Shown here: positions 1 through 12,225 of the stretch, piece after piece
How positions within the stretch are numbered: position 1 is the first letter of the stretch
Layout of the letters: the number at the start of each line of letters is the position of its first letter
NCBI RefSeq assembly: GCF_001039355.2
Contig: NW_019774958.1
Location: 1,140,364 to 1,204,363 of the forward strand
From: Lingula anatina
Lineage: Eukaryota; Brachiopoda; Lingulata; Lingulida; Lingulidae
Length of the DNA stretch: 64,000 nt
Reading direction: 5' to 3'
The notes under the pieces: generated by a model
Database searches by the model: none
Seen by the model: only the letters and a program-made list of their open reading frames with translations
Told to the model about the DNA's origin: nothing
Made by a program: the position numbers and the translations under genes

Positions 1-3000
1 CTTAACCATGCGTTCATGTGTATCTTTCATTTCAAGGCCATTTTCTATCACACTGTACCCTGAATAACACAGTGTAGGAAGTGACTAACTTCTTCCCAGC
101 AGGTGCTTGCTGAAAATATGGATGGGTTTTCATTTGACGCTAAACCTCAGACTAGGTACTGTATACCCAAAAACTCTATTTAATTTGCTGTAAAAAAAAA
201 AAGAATAACCAGCAAGTATTAACTGCAAGTAATCAATTATTTAAAACCAGAACTCAACAAACAGTCCAGGAATTGGATTAATGGCCTTGTCAGTGAATTC
301 TCAAGCTGCTTTTGTTGAGAAAATACTTCAAATCATACAGCAAAGCTTTTAAGCACACAGTAACACTAAATAGAGGGACTGTTTTAGAAAGTAATCTGTT
401 GGATCAATTTGTTAGCTTTAATATCTTTTAATGCCATATTCAAAATAAGGCAAATCAGGTAAAAAAATATATATAATGGATGTCTTCATTACATAGTACC
501 TTAATCAAATTAGTTATAACCCTAACAAAATGTTCATTTCAAAGTGACTATTTGCAGTCTGAATTATTGATGTTACTCTAAACGTTTATAAAAGTAGTCA
601 TACTCATCATGGTACCTTTCATGCATCAATTCTACCTGTACTAAAGTAGTGGCAATAATGCATCTGGTACATACATTGTGATGGCTTTTAAATCATTCAT
701 TAGTGCATTACAAAAAACTTTATAACAGATATAAAATATTTATGTTCTTAAAAGTATATATTGTTAGTCATGACAGTGCATTGAAGTATGAAGTCAATGG
801 TACCATGGTACCAAGAAAATCCTCCCCTGGTAATTTACATAAATGTATAATGGCATCAAGTAAAACTGAAGGGACACAGGATTATCCTTGTCTCATACAC
901 TTTTAACTGGCAAAAAAGTATAAATGAAATAGGGACTCTTTTTTTAGAATAACCTTACTGATACACTGGTGATTTCATGAACCCAATGAACCCAATTTAT
1001 TACATTTAAAAAATTAATAAAAGCAATTAACTTATAATTTATATTTTTCCACAAATATAAGTATAAACTGAATAGAAAGCATGGAGAATGTTACACTGAT
1101 ATCAATCCAATGAGACCTGTTCATTTTAATCTCCAAGTGTGCAGGTCTCAGCTTTAGAAGTGTCAGTGGGTTGTGACACACACACACACACATACACTAC
1201 ATGTAGGTACTGGTTGGCTGGCAGCAGTGAGAGACACATACAGTACAACTTGCCTCAATGACCCGCCACTCTGCTGTACTGCAATAGGACACACAGGATG
1301 ACAACCTTAATGGGACTTCCACCTCATTTTACAGCTGGAGGGAAATTAGTCCATATCCTTTCATATTGAGGCCAATTACACAATGTTTGCACAATAACTA
1401 GCTGGGGCAGGTTTTCAAGGTACCTTGCGGCCATTTCAGTGGAGTTATTTTTTTAAAGTTGAAGGAAGACATGCCAAGTCCAGCCTGGGGCAGTGATGAC
1501 TCCATAACCAGACTTGAATCAACCATTGAATACCAGACGTGAAACGGACTTGGATTTGCAGTGATTTTGTGTAAATATTTATGACCAAAATGAGGAAGAG
1601 ATACGTAGGTTCCTTGTAGCCTGGGGAAGAAATTTTTTATACACTTTAGACCCATTTCAACTTAGTGATGGCTATAAGAAGAAACAACTGGTTTTGATTT
1701 GCAATTGGCAAACTAAAAGCAAACTAAAAGGTATGTAAAGCACTGGGTTAATCTCTATAATTCGTTCCTCTATATTTCATTACAGCATACTGTAGGATGA
1801 TTTTTCTTTCGATATTCTGTCTACCTATTAAAGTATCTTTCATTATTGGTTATTACTGTATAGATATTTGAAATTTCTGGAATGGCTTAATATCAAATCA
1901 AAGACAGACTCCAAATTTCAGAAACACACCCTGTAATTGCCACAATGAGAGATAAAGTAAAAATGTCCTTATAAAAAACTTTCATTACACATGCATGCAT
2001 TGGCATATCAAGGGTTTTAGTTTAGAAGAGGGCAAGGGAGAGCATGGAAGGTTTATATATAAAACTCTCTGCAATCCCTATCCCTCCTTCAGGCCAGTTC
2101 TCACATAGTAAGTCACCATGATAAACACACTGATTCATGACATCCATCCAACAGCAAGTATTTTTTACTACAAATACAATTAATCAATAACACCAAGTTT
2201 TCCATAGGTAACATTACATCGTATTGCACCAGTTGGTATGGAGGGTTTGGGAACAATTTAAGAATAAAATAGGAATATAACATTTACTGAATGGTATATC
2301 ATCATTTCTGGTGAAATGAAAAAGGACTGAAAATACTCCAGTGATGTTGTTTGTGTTATGTGAGGTAGAACACAGTGTGAAAGCAGTTACTAAAATGTAC
2401 AAAGTAACATATTTCTAGGCTTGAACAAAGGTGCAATTTTTATCAACCAAGGAATGTAATTTTATAGCAGCCATGAGATATGAATGAAGTCATTTAATGC
2501 CATTTTGACACAACAGCAAGTGCAGATATTTACATTCCTAAGTGCGTCATTACTTCCTTTATCATTAATTCTAACACTGGCTCACATTAGTCTTCACAAT
2601 AGCTACTGAATCCTTCAGTGTCCAGAACAATATCAAAAGGTAAGTGATTTAGGAGATCAAAAAAATATCAGAAAGGGAAGTGCACTCAACATATAAGTAA
2701 TCTAATTACGAATTCATAAACTACTCTGTTAAAAAGCAACATGCCATTGTTCCAATGCCAGTAAAACCATTTCAAACATTTTTCTGAAGCCATATCAATG
2801 TACCAAATGGTTCACTTCAAAGCTAGCTCTGACATATAATACACATGAATATCCCTGGAGAGGGCAGGGCTCCCTAGAGTGGACTGAGCAGGTTAGAGCC
2901 ACAGTAAGGCTCTGTGAACTGGTGCATGCATTCATATTCTTCAAGTGTCAGGCCTGGTGGAGGCAGTGACAATCATGGTCCCCCAGTTTACTCTTTTTTC

Positions 3001-3238
3001 AGTTGACTGGATGAGCTCATTGTTGGGCAGTTGTAGATTTGTTGCAAAGACTGCCAATGTATGATGTTCTAAATGTCTTCCTCTACTCCTTCCTCCTTCA
3101 ATTTTGCCCACAGAGTACATTCATTTTGGAAAAGTTAAAACCATGATAGAACTGAGGTTAGGGGTCTAAAATTGCTAGTGTGAACGGGATTAATGTTACT
3201 GTGAGCAGTGACACTTTTGATATAGGAAAAACAGCAGC

Positions 3239-3395
3239 AGCTAGCTTACTTAGAGCAGAAATAGACTGAATGATATCATCTGGCAGTGTTCACAAAGGAG
3301 CTATCTTAGACCAAAAATAGACTAAATGGCATCATGTGGCAGTGTTTACAACAGAGCTAACTTAGACCAGAAATAGACTAAATGACATCATCAAG
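3239..3395. repeat. Three-unit degenerate tandem repeat, about 57-bp period
   Basis: Three successive units each carry 'agct', then 'cttaga', then 'aatagact', then 'atcatc/atcatg', then 'ggcagtgtt'. They start near 3239, 3299 and 3355; the last is truncated. Units differ by substitutions and small indels, so the array is old. Confidence 0.7.
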
Positions 3396-5387
3396 TAACT
3401 ATCTCACACTGATCAGACCTGCTGAGACTCTAATAAGTATAGTGAGGCACATGAGGATGAAATAATGCAGCCATCTAAGTAAATGACACTCTATTCAACA
3501 CCTCTGCTAAAAGCCTTCATTCATTACTTATCTGCAGTCATTGGATAACTGATGATTATACACACTGCATTTAGATGATCATTTTCTACCCCATGTATGT
3601 TCCAAAACAACCAATCTAATAGATAGGACTCAATTCACAGATGTGATTTTGACTGCATTACATCAAATGGAGTCCTAAAGTCATGTCCATACCATCAACT
3701 TATCAATTGAAGATAAAAGGAAATGCACCACAGAATACATTGATGAAAGTTTTTTAGTTGATATTTAGTTGATAGTTTTGCAACTACAGCATACTTACAC
3801 AGGCCATATGGTTGCCAACACCTATGGTGCTCAAAGTGAAGATGATTTATTGTATTTCATGTTACATAGTGGAGGGCACCTCACTACAAAGTGAAGGTAT
3901 AGTACTGGATGTGAGGATTATGTACTAAAATGAATCCCTTGACACAAGATTTACTATAATGAAAATGCTCTAAATGGAAACTAGCACTAAGTTGCACTTT
4001 GATGCTATGTAATAATAATAAAAAAAATCCGACGGAGAATTTATTTTGGCTGAAATTGAAATAGAACTTAGGATGATTTGATAAGTTTATTTTCTAAGTC
4101 AACCAAGAATATTTATTATTTTTACTTGTATTCTGGCATGTTATATCTTTTGGACTACAGGTAAAACCAGAGAATAGAAATACACTTTTTGTAATCAGCT
4201 CTCAGTTATAATATGTGTACTATGTAATATTTACATATGTTACTCAGTCAATTCGCTCTTTATTAAATGGTAACTGGAGAGATACACATGCACCTCTTAC
4301 ATCTAGAAAAGTCCAGATTTGTCAAGCACCATGCCTTTCCACACACGTACAGCAAAATCAATGCCAGCTCCCTAATTTGGGAGCAACATGAAAGAAACAC
4401 ATCTCTCACGGAAATTACTCATTTGCAAAACAATTAAAGGCACATTATCACCTGGTTCCATAGAGTAACAACCCTGAGATTCGTAGTTACAGTGGCAACT
4501 GTATAACTCAATACAGAACATAAGGGGGATGACATTATGACCATGAAACTCAGGGCACTGTGGAATGAGGTGGAATCTTGTCTACCTGTGAGCAGCTTTT
4601 GAAAAGTCACTGCTGTCATTTTTGTGCTAAAATATTACCTGACAACAAATGCTGGTGGATAGGTTTTCAATTTAAAATGACAAACACTGCACTGAATTAG
4701 CCTGGCTTTATGGTGCACATGTGTACTGGCAACTGAAGTGATGATGATGATATTTCATGAGGATGACACTTTGTTTAGGAAACAAAATTACCTGGAAAAC
4801 TACTTCCTATACCTTGCTCCAAGTTGATTTAACAGATTGAATGCTAATGTGCTTTTTTGACTTGTATATTCTTGCTTCCTATGGTTTTATTCAATATAAA
4901 GACAAAATTGTCATTTTTTAAATTTAAAATTTTTGAGAATAAATCAATAATCTTTGACAGCTGAAAAGCTCATGTTTGTCTTCACATTTCAACACAGGTG
5001 AGTGCATATTTAATTCACTTCATCAACTGAAACCAATCCTAATCCCCGACCCAGTTGTGCTTGGGCTCTATGCATGTTACTCCCTTCCAGTTAATTAAAC
5101 CCTCATAGAAGCACTCCCAGTCCAGACAGATTACTATGAGTGGTACAGCTTGTGTGGGGTGGGATGGGGGTTGGGGGGGGGGGGTTATAACTTTAATGAC
5201 TTCGTGCCAGGCTGGTGTGGGGAAATATAATCTGAACATTTCATGAGGGGTTTTGATTAAGTTTTATAGCGTATGATGCTATAAGGATATGGACTCATTT
5301 CTAATGAAACTATCAGTTATGTAGGTTGATCCAACTCTGCAGGGACTCTTGCTGAGTGCAGAACTTGTTGTCAAGCCAAATGGTTAA

Positions 5388-5431
5388 CAAAAAAAAAAAA
5401 AATAATAATAATAATAATAATATTAATAATA
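5388..5431. repeat. A run followed by AAT microsatellite
   Basis: A run of about 13 A is followed by about eight AAT units that decay into ATT/AAT. This is ordinary simple-sequence repeat. Confidence 0.8.
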
Positions 5432-8400
5432 TCTGTGCCAAAAACACTGCATATCACATACCAAAAATATAAAAATATTATTATTTTTGCTAAAAGTTAT
5501 ATTTTTTTTAATGTATGTACTATTAAGGCCAAGTTAATGAAATTGATCTTTTTACAGTACTGGTTTAGAAATATTGTTATGACAAAATAAATTTTAGCTG
5601 GGATATGTTGTCAACTGACATCTATTCAAATGAGTAAGTTACATCTACGCACACATTAGCAATCACTGATTGTAAAATTAATAATTAATGTAACAGCATT
5701 ATAACTATTTACTTTCCTAGCTATGGTCTGCTAATTCTAAAAGCAGCACTGATTAATCTTTTTAAAAATTCAGATTATAATCCAGGCACAGTCTGCACTC
5801 TAATACACTACTTGCACATTTAGTATTACCACTGGACTGTTAACTAATCTATACCAACACAAAAAATATTTTACTTCCATCTAGTCTTTTCAGAAACAGA
5901 TCACAAATCAATATGAAAGTAAATTTGGTGTAAAAAGTGCATTGTAGCCCTCTGAAGCTGTTTTTCTATCACTTCTATGGCCAGTGGGTAGTCAATGGAG
6001 TTGGAAAGAGAGAAAACTACCAGAGAGGCTGGTGGTTGACAATATTTATTATATATAATAAAAAAAATAATAATGTTAAAATAAATAAGATGTTTTGCTA
6101 TAGACATTTGTATGGAACAACATGAATTACAAGGATAAGGAAAAAATGATGAAGGTGAAAATCCAAAGGCATGGAAGAAAATGGATTAGATAAATACATT
6201 TAAGTTTAACACTGTACACAAATTGAACTTCTGTGAATTACGTATATACTAAAAGTGTAATTTACAGGATAATCTGCCGAGGATATAACAACTAACTGTG
6301 GATTAGTGCTGTGACTTATCTCTGAGTCAATGCAATGTTGAAGAGGAGAAAAAGCATATCTCAGTCTGCATGCAATATCTGAAAAAAATCCATGACTTGA
6401 GCAAAAAAGGGCATCTTGAAAAAATCTAATGATACCCAGACAGAAAACATAGCAATGTATTCTCATAATCTCCCAGTTCACTTTAATGTCAGCACAATCA
6501 GTGTCATTTTCAGTCTCATTTCATAAAAATTCCCAGCCATTGTAAATCTCATAATAGGCTTCATTTTACCATATCAGCCATCTTTTATAAGATTTCTTCA
6601 TGGTGTGATTTTTCATTGATGTTATCTAATACTCATGGTTTGTAAGGATTACCACTGTGTAAGACTATTGCCATGATTTTGTATGAGTTCTCTAATCAAT
6701 CATATCGGCCTTATAAGCATTCAATCTTTCAAGATTTCTAATGGATGGTTCTCACTTAGCAGATGAAAGTCTCAGTCTCACCACTGTACACTAAGTCAAT
6801 GTAACAGGTTCCAGGAAAAAAAACTTAAAAGTACGTAATCATCATCTGGGCAAATTGTTGAATTTGTTTGAAACTTTATCAGTTCATTTCATTTTTTGTA
6901 TTATTCACACTTATCATGTTTTGTAAAAAAAAAAGACTTTATTTTTAACAATCCATTTTTTTTCCTTTTCAGCAACGTCTGCAACCAAATACATAATTCC
7001 TGAACTCATTCTGTGTGGACCCGGTAGAACATAACCAGCAACACACCAAGTGGTGATAGAGCCAGGGCCAAGAGACATCAAGATTCTGACCTAAGATCTG
7101 CAGGGTACTTCAGAAACCAATTATCTTCTGTTTCTGCAGCCCCCCCCCCCCCTCCTTCAAAAGCTGATGGTCATTTTGATTCTCTGTTCATGCCAATTCT
7201 TTGGCCAACTTTCCAGAGACTTGCAGGGCGTGAAGCTGAAACACAACTTCCCTAAAACTTGCAGGGTATAAAAGTGATCCCAACTGAGCTGCTATATGTC
7301 AGAAAAGAAAAAAGCTCTTTATCCAGTTGGAAATTTTAGATCAACTGTGACATTTTTGATCTCTCCTATGCTGGCCTAATGCATAAAAATAACAAACAAA
7401 TTCAGAAAAGATTACTGAATTATTAGATCATAAAACTGTGGATTTGGAACATTCAGATGACAGATGGAGACTCACGGTGTCAGAGATCAGGAGATCAGCA
7501 ATTCAATTATCTTTTTTTTCATCAGCACAACCAGACACATAAACAGGCAACAGCTAGGAACTGACGGGGAATTACCCTCATTGATGGCCAATGCTATTGC
7601 TGCTTGATGGCATTTTACAGTTATAATGGAACTGTAAGCTATATAAATTAGGAAAATATAAGTTGTGTGGGCAAAATTTTTCATCAGACTTATTCTAAAA
7701 TAGGATTACCTGATGAAAGAACCAAGCTTACCAATGATGTTTCAGAGAAACTAAAAGAGAAACTGAAGGTAATTGAAATCTGGAAACCCCAAGGGATAAT
7801 ACCGTACTGTGTATAGGCACAACTTTTCATTAAGCCAATTTTTCTCAGAACTAACCAAATGAAATAATGTCCAATTCTGCAGCAATCTGACAGTGTTTCA
7901 GAGAGCTAATGGTACCATTCTGTAGGCCATACAAATTGGCTCTGTACATTGTTTCCTTGCCAGAGTATATGCTTTAAACAGTAACACTAGAACAATTCAT
8001 CAGGCACTTTGCAGTAATGAAGTTACCAGTCAGAGATAGATAAAGGGAATCTCCAGTCACATTTATTAGGGAAAAGAAAGATTTTTTACCAAAGTGTCAA
8101 ACAGCTGCCAACAACTGCAGAAGAGATGTTGCTTTGATCAGACAAAGCTGTTCCCTATATTCTATATCCCTACACATGGACATTCTGGATACAGCACTGC
8201 TGGTAACAGAAACAACTGTAATCTGGTACTCTTTTGAAATATTTAATATCTTTCTGAAGCACAGATTAAATGATTTAATGCAGACAGGATCAAGCTTGGT
8301 ATATTTGAACTGAAACCAATTCAATGGCACCCAATGGACTCATCATGTTGAATAAAGTGATTCACTTTTATATAGAGTAATTCATACCAGCATGACTTAA

Positions 8401-8788
8401 CTCTGATCATCACCAAACATGACTAGGATAATTACTCATGACAAGATAGATAATAAACTTGGTTTGAAACCCAGACAAATTCTCTAGTAACACACACAGG
8501 AGACAATTAGCACTGTATGTCTGCTGATCTGGCAGTGCTGAATGAATCACACAGGTATTTTACAAACTGTGGCAAAGTTGGACTGGATTACTCAGTGCAA
8601 AATTAAAAAGTGGGCAAAACTGTAGTTTGTGTTTAAGCATTGCCTTTTATGCAGTCAGGAACTAAATAGAAGTACCTACCACAGAGATTGGGTTGTCAAA
8701 TTCTGTGGAACTATTTAATGCACAAGAGTTATACCATACATATATTGGCAATATAAATATATTGGCTCATTCAGGATAACATGACAAA

Positions 8789-10942
8789 ATGGCAAATATG
8801 ACATCTGCTATGGTAATTAGAGCATTGGCGAGCAACAGAACCACAACAGGTGAGCAACAGGTCACAACATCAAGAGAGTACTCAGCTATGGTGCCATCAA
8901 ACTCAGCAATACTGACCAACCTGACAAGTGCACTAACAGGCTGTTCAGAGACGGGCCTTGTTACCTGCATCCCAGCTCCAAATGGCTGGACATTCAACAT
9001 ATCAGATCAAATTTTATCAGATCTGGGCTTCTCTGAGGAGAAAGAAATTGAAGAATATAGGGAACGCTTCTACGCAGTCGACACAAAATCTGTGGACACC
9101 AGTATAGCCACGGCGCTATTGATTCTGGCAGCTGTGATTGGCGCAGTCGGCAACATGTTTGTTCTGAATGTATTCTGGTCATTGCGGAACAAGAACACCT
9201 CTGCCATTTTGATCATTGCGCTGGCTGTGGTGGACTTCATAGCCTGCATATTAGTCATTCCAGGTCAGGTGTTCATCAACTATTACCTATTCCAATTTGA
9301 TGTGTTCTGTAAGTTGATGATGTATTTGACCTACGTTGGAGTTGTACTTGACTTCTGTCTTCTGTTTGCCATTGCAGTTGATCGGTACGTTGCCATATGT
9401 AAGCCTACGGTGCGATCCATCAACACTAGGTGTATGAAGGGGGCTACAATACTTCTTACCATCTTCTCCATCCTGGTGTGCATTCCTCCTGGTTTAACAG
9501 AGGGCGGCTACACCTGGGTCTGGATCGATGTCAAATATATCTACGTCTACACTGGCGACTGTCGTTCAGGACATGATAAGGAGATCATTAACGATGATGG
9601 GAGACTTGCCATACAAATTATAACTTTCTCAGTGTTTTGTATATTGGGGGTTATCATTGCCTTCATGTACTGCAGTGTGTTCAACGCTGCTCGCCAGAGA
9701 GACAGGAACGTCAGTTTTGGGTTTGGACAAAGCATAATTAGAAACACTGGAATGATCTCCACCATTCCTCTTAGGAATTTCTCAAAACGTTTCATGTCTC
9801 CAAAAAAGTCTGCAAGGAGAAAATCCTCAACACCAATGAACAACTCAGAGTCCTCTGAAACCAGCGGTTCTAATTTAAAGAACAAAAACACCAAAAAGGA
9901 ACACATGCACAACAACCTTTGTTGTGGTTGCCAGTCTGCTTGTCCTGCACATAATGAGGAAGAGAGTAACCCTGAAAGAAACTTAAACAGAAGCCAACTT
10001 TGTTGTGGCTTGGACGCAGCATCAGAAGTACAGATTCACAGCCACAGTGACCCTGAGGTCGAAATATTGAAGGTGAATGGACAGCAGGTCAACGACCAAG
10101 AGGTCAGTGACCTGAAGGTCAACAACCAAAATGGCTTAAAGGTTAAAATCCCCTCAGTTCCAACTTCTAATGGTGAATTAATTGCAGAATCAAGTGCTTT
10201 AGAAATTGTAATTACCACTCCCAGTGGTTCTACATCCAAGAGAATGCCACTAGGGAAACAAACAACACAAGACAAGACCACTCTAAAGAATGCTCATGGT
10301 GGGGAGCAAATATATGACAAACTGAATTCAAAGGACCAAAAGGTACAAGGCAAGCCGGAATTAAAAGAAGAACCGGGTTCTGTAAAAAGAGAAAACAATT
10401 TCAAACCAAAGACACACCATCTGTACACATCCCCCAATGAGGAACAAAATCCAGAAGTTAAGTATATTAATGGTGATAATCCAACAGATGATTCCTCAGA
10501 TAAATCAACTGTATGCCAGACAGAACCTCCTTTCCCCATGGAACAGAACACTATTCAGATGCTGCCAGTTCCACACTTACAAAGCCTTGGTTCAGGCAGT
10601 GACATTTCCAGTATGACCTCTCGTGATGACCTGTCAACCACCGACACACGAACTGACGAGAGAGTGGACAGTCCATCGCGGGCATCAAGGAGAATCAAGC
10701 AGCGAGCGCGTCATATCAAAACAGCCAAACTTCTACTCATTGTAACCATTAGCCTGATGATATCTTGGGTGCCGTTTTTCTTGACGCGTCTGGAGCTCAT
10801 TCCCCGTTTTAAGACACTGGAACTGTGTGTCCTCCTGGGCTGTGCTGTCAACCCTGTCATATACTCTGTAGGACACCACAAGTTCAGAACACAGCTGAAA
10901 AGCTTGCTCAGATGTAATGTGGTGAAGAGGTGGACTCTTTGA
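8789..10942 (+). CDS. Rhodopsin-family (class A) G-protein-coupled receptor with a ~340-residue third cytoplasmic loop
   Basis: Encodes a 717-residue plasma-membrane receptor expected to signal through heterotrimeric G proteins; the ligand is unknown. The extracellular N-terminus (about 1-103) has N-glycosylation sequons at N3, N16, N44 and N70. TM1 holds GN (N122), TM2 holds LAVVD (D149), TM3 starts after C174 and ends with DRY (198-200), and C258 in loop 2 can pair with C174. TM5 spans about 273-297, TM6 about 645-669 with SWVPF (W660, P662), and TM7 has NPVIY (688-692). The third loop (about 300-640) is Ser/Lys-rich with two CCG clusters and a degenerate V-N-x-Q repeat. TM4 lacks the usual Trp and TM5 lacks the usual Pro. 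The first ATG is used; 'cattcag' just before 8782 could be a splice acceptor from a 5' UTR exon. The whole CDS is one exon. Subfamily (peptide or amine) cannot be decided by eye. Confidence 0.93.
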   Translation: MANMTSAMVIRALASNRTTTGEQQVTTSREYSAMVPSNSAILTNLTSALTGCSETGLVTCIPAPNGWTFNISDQILSDLGFSEEKEIEEYRERFYAVDTKSVDTSIATALLILAAVIGAVGNMFVLNVFWSLRNKNTSAILIIALAVVDFIACILVIPGQVFINYYLFQFDVFCKLMMYLTYVGVVLDFCLLFAIAVDRYVAICKPTVRSINTRCMKGATILLTIFSILVCIPPGLTEGGYTWVWIDVKYIYVYTGDCRSGHDKEIINDDGRLAIQIITFSVFCILGVIIAFMYCSVFNAARQRDRNVSFGFGQSIIRNTGMISTIPLRNFSKRFMSPKKSARRKSSTPMNNSESSETSGSNLKNKNTKKEHMHNNLCCGCQSACPAHNEEESNPERNLNRSQLCCGLDAASEVQIHSHSDPEVEILKVNGQQVNDQEVSDLKVNNQNGLKVKIPSVPTSNGELIAESSALEIVITTPSGSTSKRMPLGKQTTQDKTTLKNAHGGEQIYDKLNSKDQKVQGKPELKEEPGSVKRENNFKPKTHHLYTSPNEEQNPEVKYINGDNPTDDSSDKSTVCQTEPPFPMEQNTIQMLPVPHLQSLGSGSDISSMTSRDDLSTTDTRTDERVDSPSRASRRIKQRARHIKTAKLLLIVTISLMISWVPFFLTRLELIPRFKTLELCVLLGCAVNPVIYSVGHHKFRTQLKSLLRCNVVKRWTL

Positions 10943-11790
10943 GAGTTTCTCATGTTTTATATCAATGAATTATTAATGCTAGTTATCTAAACATTGAGAT
11001 AATTAGGAGTTATGGTTCTATAGTCCGTATTCACAAAGGGACATTTCACATCTCCCAAAAAGTCTGCAAAGAAAAAAATCCTCTACACCAATAAAAACTC
11101 TGAACCACAGAGTGAACCTGTGCCATTCCTCTACAATAATGTGGGTGTATTTTTGAAAATGGAGTCATATTCTTATTTTTAACGCTTTAAAAAGCACTTG
11201 CATTGTTTTCATGTTTTTGTACTTCTTGCGTGTCCAATTATATATCATAAGGTGTGTCTGATGTGTTTGGAGGCAGACATTTCTTAGAATGATTCTAACT
11301 CCTTATTACTTAAAAGTATTTTTTTTTCTATATGTTATGCTATTTGTTTGCCAAAGTTCTTTTTCCAGTCAATCATCAGTCCTACTAAATGGGCTTGCAA
11401 TCATTTCAATGTTTTAAATATGAATACATAATGTGCCTTATTGAAATACTGTAATGGTGTGTGCTAATATATGGTCATATGTGTGGTCATTATAGGAAGG
11501 CATGGTTTTAATATTTTTCCAATACCCTTTCATTTTAAGAACTTTGGAGTAAATATGGACGATTTCATAGATGTATCTGAGGTGTGTCTCTCTGTGTGTG
11601 TATGTGTGTATGTATGTATGTGTGGGAGGGGAATGAAAGTTTATCTTTACATAACTCATTAAATATATTCAAGTCAGAACAACATAATGTGTCAATGTTC
11701 ACTGTTGTTCAGCTGGACCATGTTAAGTTATATAGACATTTTTTCTATTGTATCTCAGTCTCTTCATCATATAAATAAATAAACTGTCCA
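10943..11790 (+). other. 3' UTR of the GPCR gene
   Basis: After the TGA at 10940-10942 the sequence is AT-rich with no further frame. Overlapping AATAAA signals at about 11773-11784 are the likely poly(A) signals, giving a 3' UTR of about 0.85 kb. It holds a decayed copy of part of the receptor's own coding sequence at about 11041-11120 and a TG/TATG-rich stretch at 11590-11625. Confidence 0.55.
11041..11120 (+). repeat. Degenerate copy of GPCR loop-3 coding sequence in the 3' UTR
   Basis: About 75 bp match the coding stretch at about 9793-9866 in the same orientation. Shared blocks include 'aaaaagtctgcaa' and 'atcctc.acaccaat', followed by 'aactc.gag/gaa'. The copy carries substitutions and small indels and is not open in the corresponding frame. 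Confidence 0.75.
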
Positions 11791-11918
11791 CTAAGATGGT
11801 AACAGAGGCTTGATTTGAGTTTTTCCATTAACAGTTAGTAAAGACCATTTACAATTTCACGATACAAATCTGCTAGCACACAACCACATACCATATCCCT
11901 TATGAACTTTTTCTAAAG

Positions 11919-12115
11919 GCATCTTACAGGACTCTGTGGTACTCTACAAAAATTCTATTGGCTGTCCTATAGAGTTTTTATCAAGTATAGTACAACATAT
12001 ATCCTTGCTCTTACAGGATTTTGGTTAGATTTCTTAAGGGATCTTAAAGGACTCTATAGGATTTTGGGCCAAGTAGGACGTTCTATAGGACTCTATAGGA
12101 AAATTCTGTAAGATA
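11919..12115. mobile_element. Small MITE-like element with 'ATCTTACAG' ends
   Basis: The left end begins GGCATCTTACAG and the right end, read inward, begins GTATCTTACAG, an imperfect terminal inverted repeat. The interior repeats 'ggactctatagga' several times in direct and near-palindromic form. It is about 197 bp and has no coding capacity. It lies about 110 bp past the donor of the last dynein exon found in the window. Confidence 0.5.
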
Positions 12116-12225
12116 CATACTATTCAAATTCAATGAAACATGTTCAATTCAGATTATAAAAGTCACCAAACTGAAAAACAAGTCACAATCAGAAAAAAAG
12201 CATTAAAAATCACCACTCCGCTCAC

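Larger units (their letters stand above)
1..8780. other. Long stretch without supportable gene
   Basis: I see no exon with recognisable protein motifs on either strand. Open frames here are short (under about 95 codons) and lack coding character. The stretch was checked specifically for the missing AAA3-AAA6 exons of the dynein-like gene on the minus strand, and none was recognised. It holds a three-unit tandem repeat at 3239-3395, a G run at 5174-5184, an A run followed by AAT repeats at 5388-5431, and a C run at 7140-7152. It may be intergenic, a long dynein intron, or contain 5' untranslated exons of the GPCR. Confidence 0.6.

Noticed and set aside
8097-8330. 77-codon minus-strand frame as a candidate continuation of the dynein gene
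   Set aside because: No match to post-AAA2 dynein sequence and no acceptor in the right phase.
8752-8759. TATAAATA as a TATA box for the GPCR
   Set aside because: It lies only about 30 bp before the ATG, leaving almost no 5' UTR. A splice acceptor near 8781 is at least as likely.
9547-10953. Open frames on the strand opposite the GPCR
   Set aside because: Shadows of the long coding frame, with no family motifs.
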